A stretch of 64,000 bases of DNA from Myxococcales bacterium. GTDB lineage: Bacteria > Myxococcota_A > Polyangia > Polyangiales > JAFGIB01. The stretch covers positions 17,430 through 81,429 of the forward strand of contig JAOUOP010000036.1 in assembly GCA_029880325.1 (NCBI GenBank), written 5' to 3'. How positions within the stretch are numbered: the first letter of the stretch is position 1; each line of letters begins with the position of its first letter. Position numbers and translations under genes: made by a program. The notes beneath the pieces are model-generated. The model made no database searches. It was not told the origin of the DNA and saw only the letters and a list, made by a program, of their open reading frames with translations. Shown here piece by piece: positions 1 to 8,368 of this stretch.

Positions 1-2
1 CC

Positions 3-791
3 CGTCCTGCAAGGCGCGACGCCGCGCGAATACTCCATGTATTTGAAGGCGGCGCCACGCAGCTGGGCGGGCTGGTTCGGAGTTCAGGTGACGCGCTTAT
101 TTCGAACGGCCGCCTTACCCCGATTTGCCGCATCGGCGTGGCTCAGGATGCCGCTTTTCACTTCTACTACCGTGACAACTTGGAGTTACTACGGACAGCA
201 GGCGCCGAGTTGGTCGACTTCTCCCCCATCGACGACGCAGCCCTGCCCGAAGTCGACGGTCTGCTCCTCGGCGGCGGCTACCCCGAGGTCCACGCGCAAG
301 CCCTGGCCGACAACAGCTCCATGCGCCGCGCCATCACCGAGTTCCACCGCGCGGGCGGACCGATCTACGCCGAATGCGGAGGCTTGATGTACCTGTGTCA
401 GGCCATCGTGGACACCGGCGGCCGGGAGCACCCCATGGTGGGCCTGGTCCCAGCCCGCGCCAAGATGCACGAGCGCCTGCAGGCGCTGGGCTACGTCGAA
501 GTCACGACCATCACCGACAGTTGTCTCGGCGCGGCCGGATTGACCATGCGCGGCCATCAATTCCGCTACTCGGAGCTCGACGGCCAGGCCCCGGCCACGC
601 GCTACGACATGGTGCGCAAACGGGACGGAAAGCACTTTTCCGAGGGCTACGGCGACGGTCAACTGCTGGCTTCCTACGCCCATCTCCACTGGGCCCAATG
701 CCCCGAAGCGGCCACCGGACTCGTCCACAGCTGCCTTGCCTATCGGCGGCGCAAGGCCGCTGACACCCACCACCCACAGGTACTTTCGTAG
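3..791 (+). CDS. cobB/cbiA: Cobyrinate a,c-diamide synthase, C-terminal part (5' end outside window)
   Basis: This enzyme uses glutamine and ATP to amidate the a and c side chains of cobyrinic acid in cobalamin synthesis. What is visible is the class I glutamine amidotransferase half. It opens with the family's junction (VAQDAAFHFYYRDNLELL, from 138) and a GGGYPE turn, has the nucleophilic cysteine in YAECGGLMY, and ends with the His region SYAHLHW. The frame stays open to the window edge. The 45 codons before 138 do not resemble the family clearly, which could reflect the variable linker, an upstream frameshift or divergence. The cobalt chelatase gene follows directly, which supports a cobalamin role. 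The family assignment is firm; the 5' part is unresolved. Confidence 0.85.
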   Translation, partial: RPARRDAARILHVFEGGATQLGGLVRSSGDALISNGRLTPICRIGVAQDAAFHFYYRDNLELLRTAGAELVDFSPIDDAALPEVDGLLLGGGYPEVHAQALADNSSMRRAITEFHRAGGPIYAECGGLMYLCQAIVDTGGREHPMVGLVPARAKMHERLQALGYVEVTTITDSCLGAAGLTMRGHQFRYSELDGQAPATRYDMVRKRDGKHFSEGYGDGQLLASYAHLHWAQCPEAATGLVHSCLAYRRRKAADTHHPQVLS

Positions 792-816
792 GCGCTCCGC
801 GCCCGAACCCTTCCCC

Positions 817-1716
817 ATGGCGTCGACAGCAAGACAACCCTCCCGTCCGGCGATTCTACTGGCCCACTTCGGCACCACCGTGCCCTCTGCGCTCGACGCG
901 CTGCAAAACGTAAAGCGCGTGGTCGCCGCCGCCTTCCCCGACGTGGAAGTGCGCATCGCCTTCACCTCCAACATCATTCGCAACATCTGGCGCCGTCGCC
1001 GGGCCGAACGCGACAGCTGGCTCGCGCGGGGCGTGCCGCCCGAGGTCATCGACGCCATGAGCGTGCTCGGCGCTATCGGCAAGCTCCAGGACGAGGGCTT
1101 CCGCGAACTCACCGTGCAACCGACCCACATCTTTCACGGCGAGCAATATGAAGACCTCAAAAGCTACATCCAGGGCCTGCAGTCGATCCGAACCATCAAG
1201 CCGCGCTGGATGCCCTTTGAGTCGATCAAACTCGGCCGCCCTATCCTGGGCACCCATGGACCGCGGCACGACTATCGCCTCGACGTCGCCGAAGCCGTCG
1301 CGGCGCTCGAGCCCGACGCGGCGCTGGCGCGCGAGCGTGGGGCCTCCCTGGTCTACGCCGGACACGGCAACGAGTACTTCTCCACCGGTGTCTTCGCCCA
1401 GTTCGAGCGCGCCATGAACGAAGCCTACCCCGACGTCGCCACCCACGTGGGCATGGTCGAGGGCCGCCCCGATCGCGATGACGTGATGCGCGCTCTGTCG
1501 CGTGACAGGCCCGAACGCGTGCTGCTCAAGCCGCTGATGGTCACCGCGGGGGACCACGCCCACAACGACCTCAGCGGCGACCATTCGGAGAGCTGGCGCG
1601 CCCAGCTACAGCTCGCAGGCTACCGCGTCGACTCGATCATGGAGGGCCTGGGAAGCAATGACGCCTTCGCCGCGCTGTACCAGAAGCGGATCGAGCAGGC
1701 CATTCACAAAACATAA
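817..1716 (+). CDS. cbiK: Sirohydrochlorin cobaltochelatase, CbiK type
   Basis: This 299-residue protein inserts Co2+ into sirohydrochlorin in the early-cobalt route to cobalamin. The N terminus has the chelatase opening LLAHFGTT. The two metal-binding His regions are the YAGHGNEYF segment and the KPLMVTAGDHAHNDLSGD segment, both typical of CbiK rather than the smaller CbiX. The frame is open further upstream, but ATG 817 gives a normal-length product and avoids overlap with the preceding gene, which ends 25 bases before. No signal peptide is evident from this start, so a cytoplasmic enzyme is expected, unlike periplasmic CbiK-P forms. Pairing with the amidotransferase points to a cobalamin operon that begins left of the window. 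Confidence 0.9.
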   Translation: MASTARQPSRPAILLAHFGTTVPSALDALQNVKRVVAAAFPDVEVRIAFTSNIIRNIWRRRRAERDSWLARGVPPEVIDAMSVLGAIGKLQDEGFRELTVQPTHIFHGEQYEDLKSYIQGLQSIRTIKPRWMPFESIKLGRPILGTHGPRHDYRLDVAEAVAALEPDAALARERGASLVYAGHGNEYFSTGVFAQFERAMNEAYPDVATHVGMVEGRPDRDDVMRALSRDRPERVLLKPLMVTAGDHAHNDLSGDHSESWRAQLQLAGYRVDSIMEGLGSNDAFAALYQKRIEQAIHKT

Positions 1717-1737
1717 CTCTACGTTATGTGCAAGATC

Positions 1738-2550
1738 TCATTCGGCGCCCGGCCCGCTCGGGGTCCAGCCAGCCCCGGCCTGTACATCGGCGCCCTGCTC
1801 GGCCGAGCGCACCAGGGCATCGAGCTTGTCGGCGACATCACCGCGCTCACCGAGTCGGATACCGAGCAGCAGCGTGCTGGCGAGCCAGCCCGGGTTGTAG
1901 ACCAGGGGCGCCACCTTGGTCGCCATCAGGGCGTCGCGCCGCGCGATGGGCTCCTGCCAGCGCTGCTCGGGCAGCGGCGCCAACTGCTCGGCAAACTCCC
2001 AGGCCCCATCGCGGGCCAGGCCCATGCTAAAGTTGACGATGGCATCCTCGACGGGCCCGCTCAACCAGTCGATCAGCTTGAGCGGCGGCCAGATGCGGGC
2101 GAGCTGATCCTTGGTGGAATCCACCAGCGCTGCGAGGACCTGATTGATCTTCAGAAAATCGTCGTGCAGCGCAGGCAGTTGATCGCCGGGAGCCACGCTG
2201 GCGGCGGCGATGCCCAGGTCCAGGTTGATGTGCGCGTTCATGCCGCCGAGCAGATGCTGCAAGACGATGGGCCGGTAGCGCCCGGCCATGTCGAAGGCCA
2301 CCTCCCAACTTTGAGTCGTAGCCCGCCCGGCCTGGCGCGCGTCGAAGGCGTCGAGATAGCGCCGTGCGAAAACCACGTCGAGCCGCTCCATGCGCGGGCC
2401 GTCGTCAAAGAAGCCACTGCGGATGCCGTCGCGCACGCGCGCGGTGACGCGCCGGTAGAGCGCGGCGAAGTAGCCCTCGGCTCGCTGATTTTCGCGCGCC
2501 CAATCGACGATTTCATCGAGGCGCTGGATCACGTGATCGATGTCTTGCAT
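1738..2550 (-). CDS. DUF5995 family protein
   Basis: A 270-residue soluble protein without signal peptide or membrane segment. It matches the pattern I associate with DUF5995: an N-terminal helix DIDHVIQRLDEIVDWA, then YFAALYRRVT, MERLDVVFARRYLDA, and a conserved block GMNAHINLDLGIAAA. The conserved Asn-His-Asp residues of that block suggest a catalytic or ligand site, but no function is established for the family that I can cite. ATG 2550 is chosen over an in-frame ATG eight codons upstream because AGGGGA lies just in front of it. It converges with cbiK with 21 bases between the stops, so it is a separate unit. Confidence 0.72.
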   Translation of the reverse strand: MQDIDHVIQRLDEIVDWARENQRAEGYFAALYRRVTARVRDGIRSGFFDDGPRMERLDVVFARRYLDAFDARQAGRATTQSWEVAFDMAGRYRPIVLQHLLGGMNAHINLDLGIAAASVAPGDQLPALHDDFLKINQVLAALVDSTKDQLARIWPPLKLIDWLSGPVEDAIVNFSMGLARDGAWEFAEQLAPLPEQRWQEPIARRDALMATKVAPLVYNPGWLASTLLLGIRLGERGDVADKLDALVRSAEQGADVQAGAGWTPSGPGAE

Positions 2551-2737
2551 GGGTCCCCTGGTTTTCCCGAGCAATGATAGCAGCTGCGCCAGAGCTTGGG
2601 GGCGTCGGTATTCGGCCTATCAGCTCGACCTCGACTTGGTGCCGCCGAAGGCCGCCGAATTGTGCTTCTCGGTGCGCATTTCTCGCTTTCCGCACTGAAT
2701 CGGACGCGTCTACAGTCCGCGACGGCCGAGCCACGAT

Positions 2738-3430
2738 ATGCCCCCAACACTTTCCACTCTAATCACCAACGCCACCTGTGTCTTCATGGACTGCGACGGC
2801 GTCATCTTCGACGCCAACGCCTTCAAACTGCGCGCCCTGGAAGCGACCTTGGCCGACTTCCCCGGGAGCACCCACGCCGCAATGGTCGACTACTGGAAGC
2901 GCAGCGGCGGAGTCAGCCGCTACGTGAAGTTCGACCACTACGTTCGAGAAATCGTCGGCCTCGATGGAGCGGAAGCCGAAGCGCGCATCAAAGCAACCAT
3001 CGCCACCTTCGCCGCCCACTCCCGCGCCGGCTACGCCGCCGTGGCCCCGCTGCCCGAGGCGCTCGCCTTCGCGCGCGCGGTGGGTCCACAACGCCTGGTG
3101 GTGGTGTCGGGCACCGACGGCGAAGAGCTGCGCCAGGTCTTCGAGCAGCAGGGCCTGACCGAAGTCTTTCCACGCGTGCTCGGCTCGCCGACGCTCAAGC
3201 GCGAGCACATCGCCGCCGAGCTCGCCGCCCGCGGCTGCCAGGCGAGCGAGTGCCTCTTCATCGGCGACGGCGCCGGTGATCTGGAGGCCGCAACCCTGAC
3301 CGGCGTACCCTTCTTCTTTCTGGCGCAGATGTCGCCCTGGCCAGGTGCACGCGAAGCCATCGCCGCCACAGCCAATGCCAGCTACCTGGAATCCTGGAGT
3401 GAGTTGCTGTCTTTGGCGTCCATCGCGTGA
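2738..3430 (+). CDS. HAD-superfamily phosphohydrolase
   Basis: A 230-residue haloacid-dehalogenase hydrolase. Motif I is DCDGVIFDAN with the nucleophile Asp and acid/base Asp near residues 18-20; motif II is VVVSGTD; the motif III lysine is in SPTLKREH; motif IV is FIGDGAGDLEAA. The helical cap between motifs I and II is of the phosphoglycolate phosphatase/beta-phosphoglucomutase subtype. The substrate cannot be told from sequence. It stands alone, with no operon partners on the same strand, about 190 bases from the divergent DUF5995 gene. Confidence 0.85.
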   Translation: MPPTLSTLITNATCVFMDCDGVIFDANAFKLRALEATLADFPGSTHAAMVDYWKRSGGVSRYVKFDHYVREIVGLDGAEAEARIKATIATFAAHSRAGYAAVAPLPEALAFARAVGPQRLVVVSGTDGEELRQVFEQQGLTEVFPRVLGSPTLKREHIAAELAARGCQASECLFIGDGAGDLEAATLTGVPFFFLAQMSPWPGAREAIAATANASYLESWSELLSLASIA

Positions 3431-3471
3431 GGCCTCACGCACGGACCCGGGCACGGCAGCTTGCCGATGGC

Positions 3472-4974
3472 TCAGGCCAGATAGCGCTCGCGCACGTGCT
3501 CCAAAAAAGCACCCGCTCCCAGCGGCTGGCCGGTCGCCTCGCGCAGCAAGCCGTCGGTGGTGAGCGAACTGGCCCGAGACCACACCTGTTCGCGCAGGAA
3601 GCCGTCGAGACCGCTGAGGTCGCCGCGCTCGATCGACGCGGGAATCGACGGCTCGGCCCGCAGCGCCGCGCGGTAGAGCTGGGCCGCCGTGAGCGCGCCC
3701 AGGGTGTAGGTCGGGAAGTAGCCAAAAGCGGCTCCGGCCCAGTGCACGTCCTGCATGCAGCCGTTTCTGTAATCACCCGCGGTCGATAGACCGAGCAGCC
3801 GCTGCATCTCGGCGTCCCAGGCCTCAGGGATGTCGCGAACGGCCATGGTGCCGGCGATCAGCTGGCGCTCGATGCCATAACGCAAGATCACGTGACAGGG
3901 GTAGGTGAGTTCATCGGCGTCCACCCGGATGTAGCTGCGCTCCACGCGCGCGTACAGCCGGCGCAGGTTGTCGAGGGTGAAAGCCTCGGGCTGGGCGCGG
4001 GCGGCGTCGGCCAGCTCCTCGCAGATGATGGGCGCCGCATGGGCGAGGAACTCCGGCCCGCGACAGACCTGCATTTCGAGCAATAAGCTCTGGGACTCGT
4101 GCACCGCCATGCCGCGCGCACCGCCGACCGGCTGCCGATGCCAGCGCTCGGGCAGGCCCTGCTCGTATTTGGCGTGACCGCTCTCGTGCAGCACCCCCAT
4201 CAGCGCGCTGACGAAGTCCGACTCGTCATAACGGGTGGTGATGCGCACGTCGCTGGGCACGCCACCGCAGAAGGGATGGTGGCTGACGTCGAGCCGTGCC
4301 CGCGTGGCGTCGAGACCCACGCCGCCCATCAGGCGCTCGGCCAGGCGTTTCTGGGCCGCCACCGGGAACGGGCCGCGCGGCACGATGGCCGGTTGTCGCG
4401 ACTGGCGCTCGAGCACGGCGTCGGTCAAGGCCGGCAGCACGGTGGCCAGCTCCTCGAAAATCGGATCGATGGCAGCGGCACGAGCCCCCGGCTCGTAGGC
4501 GTCCATGAGTGCGTCGTAGGGGGTAAGCCCCAGCGCCTCTCCGAGCGCCGCAGCCTTCTGCCGCGAGAGCTGAACCAGCTCCTCGAGCAGCGGTGCGAAG
4601 CGCTGCCAGTCGTTTTCGGGGCGCAGCGTACGCCATGCCTGTTCGGCCTCGATCGACGCCCGCGACAGCGCCTCGACCAGCTCGCGCGGCAGCGCGGTGG
4701 CGCGCTTGAAGGAGCGCACCATCTCGGCCAGGTTCGCGCGCTGCCAGGGATCCAGCTCGGGCGCTTCGTCCGCTGTCGCCGCCTCCAAGAGCGCCTCCAG
4801 ATCCGGGGCGCTGCGCAGCTCGTGAATCAGCCCCGACAGCGTCCCCATCGCCTGGGCCCGCGCCTTGCCACCGGCGGGCGGCATGATCACCGCCTCGTCC
4901 CACTCCATGATGCCGGCCACATGCATCAGATCCGAAATGCGGCCAAATCGCGCTTCGAGTTCCGCGTATGCCAT
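3472..4974 (-). CDS. M32 family metallocarboxypeptidase
   Basis: A 500-residue zinc carboxypeptidase that removes C-terminal residues from peptides in the cytoplasm. The zinc motif HESGH is at residues 263-267, and the downstream HESQSLLLEM helix supplies the third ligand Glu. ELTYPCHVILRYGIE and GCMQDVHW are M32 signatures. An in-frame extension to 5121 exists, but the added 49 residues have no family similarity and ATG 4974 gives the standard length of about 500. No ribosome binding site decides the matter. It is divergent from the following membrane protein gene. Confidence 0.9.
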   Translation of the reverse strand: MAYAELEARFGRISDLMHVAGIMEWDEAVIMPPAGGKARAQAMGTLSGLIHELRSAPDLEALLEAATADEAPELDPWQRANLAEMVRSFKRATALPRELVEALSRASIEAEQAWRTLRPENDWQRFAPLLEELVQLSRQKAAALGEALGLTPYDALMDAYEPGARAAAIDPIFEELATVLPALTDAVLERQSRQPAIVPRGPFPVAAQKRLAERLMGGVGLDATRARLDVSHHPFCGGVPSDVRITTRYDESDFVSALMGVLHESGHAKYEQGLPERWHRQPVGGARGMAVHESQSLLLEMQVCRGPEFLAHAAPIICEELADAARAQPEAFTLDNLRRLYARVERSYIRVDADELTYPCHVILRYGIERQLIAGTMAVRDIPEAWDAEMQRLLGLSTAGDYRNGCMQDVHWAGAAFGYFPTYTLGALTAAQLYRAALRAEPSIPASIERGDLSGLDGFLREQVWSRASSLTTDGLLREATGQPLGAGAFLEHVRERYLA

Positions 4975-5161
4975 GACCGGCAGTGTGTGGCGCCATGGCC
5001 ACGCCTGTCCAGCGGGCGCGGAAAGCTCGACGTCCCCCTCGCGCACCGCGAGTGGCACGCCCGCGCCATGCGGCCTCGCCAGCGCAACCCGCCCCCGCCA
5101 TCCATCGAGGTCCCACCACAACCCATGACAGCCCGCGCAGACATGCTATGACCGGGCCGTG

Positions 5162-5887
5162 ATGGGGCCGCCCGCAATGGAAGAGCAGCAAGGCAGCTCG
5201 CTAAGGATCGCGCAGGATGCCGCCAGCTTCGAAGCGCGCCTGCGCCAGGAGCACCCCATGCGCTTTTGGCTCACGCTGGTCGGCCCGCCAGCGGCGGGAG
5301 TCCTGGCGCTTGCCCTACTCGGCCTGCTCTACGGCGCCGCCTTCGCGCACGGGCTTTTCCTGCGGGCGCTGGCCGCGTTCTTTCTCTTCGGCAAGTTCGC
5401 CATCCTCGAGCCCACCGACGCGCTCAGCGCCGAGGCGCTGGTGGGGCTGATCATCTACATGGATCTCACCGCGGCCATCATGATCAGCTTCCACCCGAGC
5501 TTTCTCTTTCGCCTGCCGGCCCTCGGGCCCCGCCTTCTATCCCTGGCCCGCGACGGCGAGTTCGTGATGCGCTCGCAACCCTGGATGCGGCGCATGACCT
5601 TCGTCGGACTGGTGGCCTTCGTGATGTTCCCGGTGGCTGCGACCGGCAGCATCGGCGGCGCCATCTTCGGCCGCCTGCTGGGCCTGTCGCGACGCATGAC
5701 CTTCCTCGGCGTCTCGTGCGGGAGCCTGCTCGGCTGCGGCCTGATGTACTTCGGCGCAAACCTGGTGCGCACTCACCTGGACCCCGACGACCCCTGGCTC
5801 AAGGCCGTCGGCATCACCACCGTGGCCGCCATCGTGCTGTGGCTCAACAGCCGCTACAAAAAAGCCAAAGCCCGCGCCGGCTATTGA
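5162..5887 (+). CDS. Small multidrug export-type membrane protein (Sm_multidrug_ex family)
   Basis: A polytopic inner-membrane protein of about 241 residues with roughly five hydrophobic segments, starting near residues 35-60. The segment MFPVAATGSIGGAIFGRLLGL resembles the conserved P-x-T/G-rich turn of the family named small multidrug export proteins. The family name is historical and the transported substrate is unknown. GTG 5159, ATG 5162 and ATG 5177 are all possible starts; the choice is arbitrary. A short basic tail (KKAKARAGY) follows the last segment. The gene is monocistronic and converges with the thiolase gene. Confidence 0.6.
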   Translation: MGPPAMEEQQGSSLRIAQDAASFEARLRQEHPMRFWLTLVGPPAAGVLALALLGLLYGAAFAHGLFLRALAAFFLFGKFAILEPTDALSAEALVGLIIYMDLTAAIMISFHPSFLFRLPALGPRLLSLARDGEFVMRSQPWMRRMTFVGLVAFVMFPVAATGSIGGAIFGRLLGLSRRMTFLGVSCGSLLGCGLMYFGANLVRTHLDPDDPWLKAVGITTVAAIVLWLNSRYKKAKARAGY

Positions 5888-5984
5888 GCCGCCCTGCGTC
5901 GCGTGCTGTTCACCCCAAACGCGCATCGGCCCCCAACCGGAGATGCCGGTCGGAGGCCGATGGGTGTACAGCCGCGAACGGGGC

Positions 5985-7292
5985 TCAGTCGAGGCGCTCG
6001 ACGATGGTCGAGATACCCATGCCAGCGCCGATGCACTGGGTGGCCAGGCCGTAGCGCTTGCCGCTGCGACGCAGCTCCTTGGCCACGGTCAGCACCAGAC
6101 GGGCACCGGTGGCACCGAGGGGGTGACCCAGGGCGATGGAGCCGCCGTTGACGTTGACCTTGTCCTCGCTGATGTTCAGCTCCTTCAGCGACGGCAACAC
6201 CTGGGCGGCGAAGGCCTCGTTGAACTCGACGCGGTCGATCTGGTCGGCGGTGATGCCGGCGTGGGCCAGCGCCTTCTTGGTGGAGACGACCGGGCCCAGG
6301 CCCATCACCTGCGGCTTGACGCCGCCGACACCGACGCCCGCGATGCGCGCCAGGGGCTCGAGGCCCAGCTCGAGCGCCTTCTTCTCGCTCATCAAGAGCG
6401 CCGCCGAGACGCCGTCGTTGGTGGGGCAGGAGTTACCGGCCGTGATCAGCAGCTCCTTGCCGCCGAAGCTCTGGATGCCCTTGACCGCCTTGAGTCCGGC
6501 CAGGCCCTCCATGGTGGTCCCGGGGCGGATGCACTCGTCGGTGTCGAAGGTGACCTTGGGGCCGCGCTCTTCCTCGACCCATTCCTTGTTTTCGTTGAAG
6601 ACCGGATCCTCGACCTCGAGCGGCACGATCTCGTCCCGATAGATGCCGGCTTCAACCGCCCTGGCGGCCTTGGCGTGGCTCTCGCAGGCGAAGCGGTCCA
6701 GCTCTTCGCGGCTGAGGCCATACATCTCGACCACGTTCTGCGCCGTCTGAGTCATGCCCATCAGCGGCGGCGCGTTGAGCACGTAGTCGGGGATCGGCAC
6801 CGAGAAGTACTCGGCGTGATCCTTGGCCTGGTTCTTCTGCACGTCGTTCATCTCGAACCAACGCTTGTTGAAGCCCGAGACGCGGGTTTGCTTGCCACCA
6901 CCGCCCATGCCGCCGCCCAGCGAACGACCCATGCGCTCGATGCCCAGGGCGATGCCGCACTGGCTGGCGCCCACCATGATCGAGGTGGCCACCCGATGCA
7001 GCGTCTCCATGCTCGAACCGCACTGGCGGTTGCTGTTGAACGCGCAGACCTCCAGCGGCAGGCCGGCCAGCCGCGACACCACGCCGAGCATCATGAACTC
7101 GCCGCGGCCGCCCACGTTGCCCAGGCCCACATCCTCGATCATGTCATCCTTGACCTTCGGATTTCGATCGAGCAGGGCGCGGATCACCTTGGCGCCCACC
7201 GTATCCAGGCGTGTCGCCACCAACTTGCCGCGGCCGCCGCGACCGAATGCGGAGCGTGCTCCGTCTACCAAGACAACGTTCTGTAGTTCCAT
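5985..7292 (-). CDS. Thiolase (acetyl-CoA acyltransferase)
   Basis: A 435-residue thiolase that cleaves 3-ketoacyl-CoA with CoA, or condenses acyl-CoAs. The acyl-accepting cysteine is Cys91 in NRQCGSSMETLH, the GHPLGATGARL block carries the catalytic His, and the C-terminal Cys is in ATQCIGAGMG. The start ATG 7292 begins MELQNVVLVDGARSAFG, is typical of the family and has GAGGG upstream; the open frame beyond it is non-homologous. The gene is transcribed away from a short-chain dehydrogenase gene, which hints at lipid or acyl-CoA metabolism for both. Degradative versus biosynthetic role cannot be assigned. Confidence 0.92.
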   Translation of the reverse strand: MELQNVVLVDGARSAFGRGGRGKLVATRLDTVGAKVIRALLDRNPKVKDDMIEDVGLGNVGGRGEFMMLGVVSRLAGLPLEVCAFNSNRQCGSSMETLHRVATSIMVGASQCGIALGIERMGRSLGGGMGGGGKQTRVSGFNKRWFEMNDVQKNQAKDHAEYFSVPIPDYVLNAPPLMGMTQTAQNVVEMYGLSREELDRFACESHAKAARAVEAGIYRDEIVPLEVEDPVFNENKEWVEEERGPKVTFDTDECIRPGTTMEGLAGLKAVKGIQSFGGKELLITAGNSCPTNDGVSAALLMSEKKALELGLEPLARIAGVGVGGVKPQVMGLGPVVSTKKALAHAGITADQIDRVEFNEAFAAQVLPSLKELNISEDKVNVNGGSIALGHPLGATGARLVLTVAKELRRSGKRYGLATQCIGAGMGISTIVERLD

Positions 7293-7516
7293 CGTCGTAC
7301 CCTCGGGGGTTTGAATCTTGTTCAGAATGGAGGGGTGTAACGCGTCTGGGGGGGATTTTCCAGCCTCGCGGGTTCCCGCCGCAGGCCGACTCGCGGCCAG
7401 GCGCGCAGATCCGCAGAAAGACACGGCTTTTGCCCCCGCCCGCGGCTTGCCTGCGGCATCGGCAACCGGTAGATCGAGCCTGCCCAGCACGGGGCCCCGC
7501 GCCCCCCCCCCCAACC

Positions 7517-7567
7517 CGAGACACGACTCCGAGACACGACTCCGAGACACGACTCCGAGACACGACC
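7517..7567. repeat. 13-base tandem repeat abutting a start codon, preceded by a C11 run
   Basis: Four head-to-tail copies of cgagacacgactc start at 7517, 7530, 7543 and 7556; the last is cut to 12 bases and runs straight into ATG 7568. A run of eleven C residues lies at 7502-7512. The repeats occupy the position of the ribosome binding site and no AGGA-like sequence is present, so copy number could affect translation of the downstream gene. Confidence 0.9.
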
Positions 7568-8350
7568 ATGGCAGATCCGCTTTTCTCCATCGAGGGCAAA
7601 CGCTTTTTCATCACCGGCGGCGCCTCCGGCATCGGCCGCATGATCAGCGAAGGCCTGGCCGAGCGCGGCGCGCGCATCTTCACCTGCTCCCGCAAGCAGT
7701 CCTCGCTCGACGACCTGACCAAGACCCTGGCCGACGAACGCGGCTTCGACGTCAAAGCCGTTCAGGCCGACCTGTCGAAAATGGAGGACATCGAGCGCGT
7801 GGCGGCGGCGGCCTCCGAACACTTCGGGGGCGAGCTGGACGTGCTGGTCAACAACGCCGGCGCCACCTGGGGCGCCGACATCGACGCCTACCCCGAAGAG
7901 GGCTGGGACAAGGTCTTCGACCTCAACGTCAAGGCGCTCTTCTTTCTGACGCAAAAGTGCCTGCCCATGCTGCGCAAGGCCGCGGCACCGCCGGAGCGCC
8001 TGGCCCGCGTCATCAACATCGGCTCCATCTCGGGCATCCAGCACCCGGCCGACAACGCCTGGGCCTACCACCCGGCCAAGGCCGCCGTGCACCACCTGAG
8101 CGCCACCATGGCCAAAACCCTCGTGCGCGAAGGCGTCGCCGTCAACACCATCGCCCCGGGTCTCTTCCCGAGCAAGATGACTGCCTTCATGATGCCCGGC
8201 GGCGACACCAGCGGCGTTGCCCGCGCCATCCCCATGCGCCGCGCCGGCCAGCAGAGCGACATCGTCGGCACCGTCATCTACCTCGCGTCTGAAGCCTCGG
8301 GCTTCGCCACCGGCGCCCTGATCCGCCTCGACGGCGGCTCCGCGCTGTAG
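7568..8350 (+). CDS. Short-chain dehydrogenase/reductase, RhlG-like
   Basis: A 260-residue classical SDR that reduces a keto group with NAD(P)H. The cofactor motif TGGASGIG is at residues 16-23, NNAG follows, the catalytic Ser is in INIGSISG, and Tyr167/Lys171 form YxxxK. NNAGATWGADIDAYPEEGW and NTIAPGLFPSKMT resemble the beta-ketoacyl reductase RhlG closely. ATG 7568 is the natural start although no ribosome binding site is visible; the bases before it are a tandem repeat. It is divergent from a thiolase gene and 18 bases ahead of purB on the same strand, so the two may be cotranscribed. Confidence 0.9.
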   Translation: MADPLFSIEGKRFFITGGASGIGRMISEGLAERGARIFTCSRKQSSLDDLTKTLADERGFDVKAVQADLSKMEDIERVAAAASEHFGGELDVLVNNAGATWGADIDAYPEEGWDKVFDLNVKALFFLTQKCLPMLRKAAAPPERLARVINIGSISGIQHPADNAWAYHPAKAAVHHLSATMAKTLVREGVAVNTIAPGLFPSKMTAFMMPGGDTSGVARAIPMRRAGQQSDIVGTVIYLASEASGFATGALIRLDGGSAL

Positions 8351-8368
8351 CCGTTCGCGCAGTTTGCA

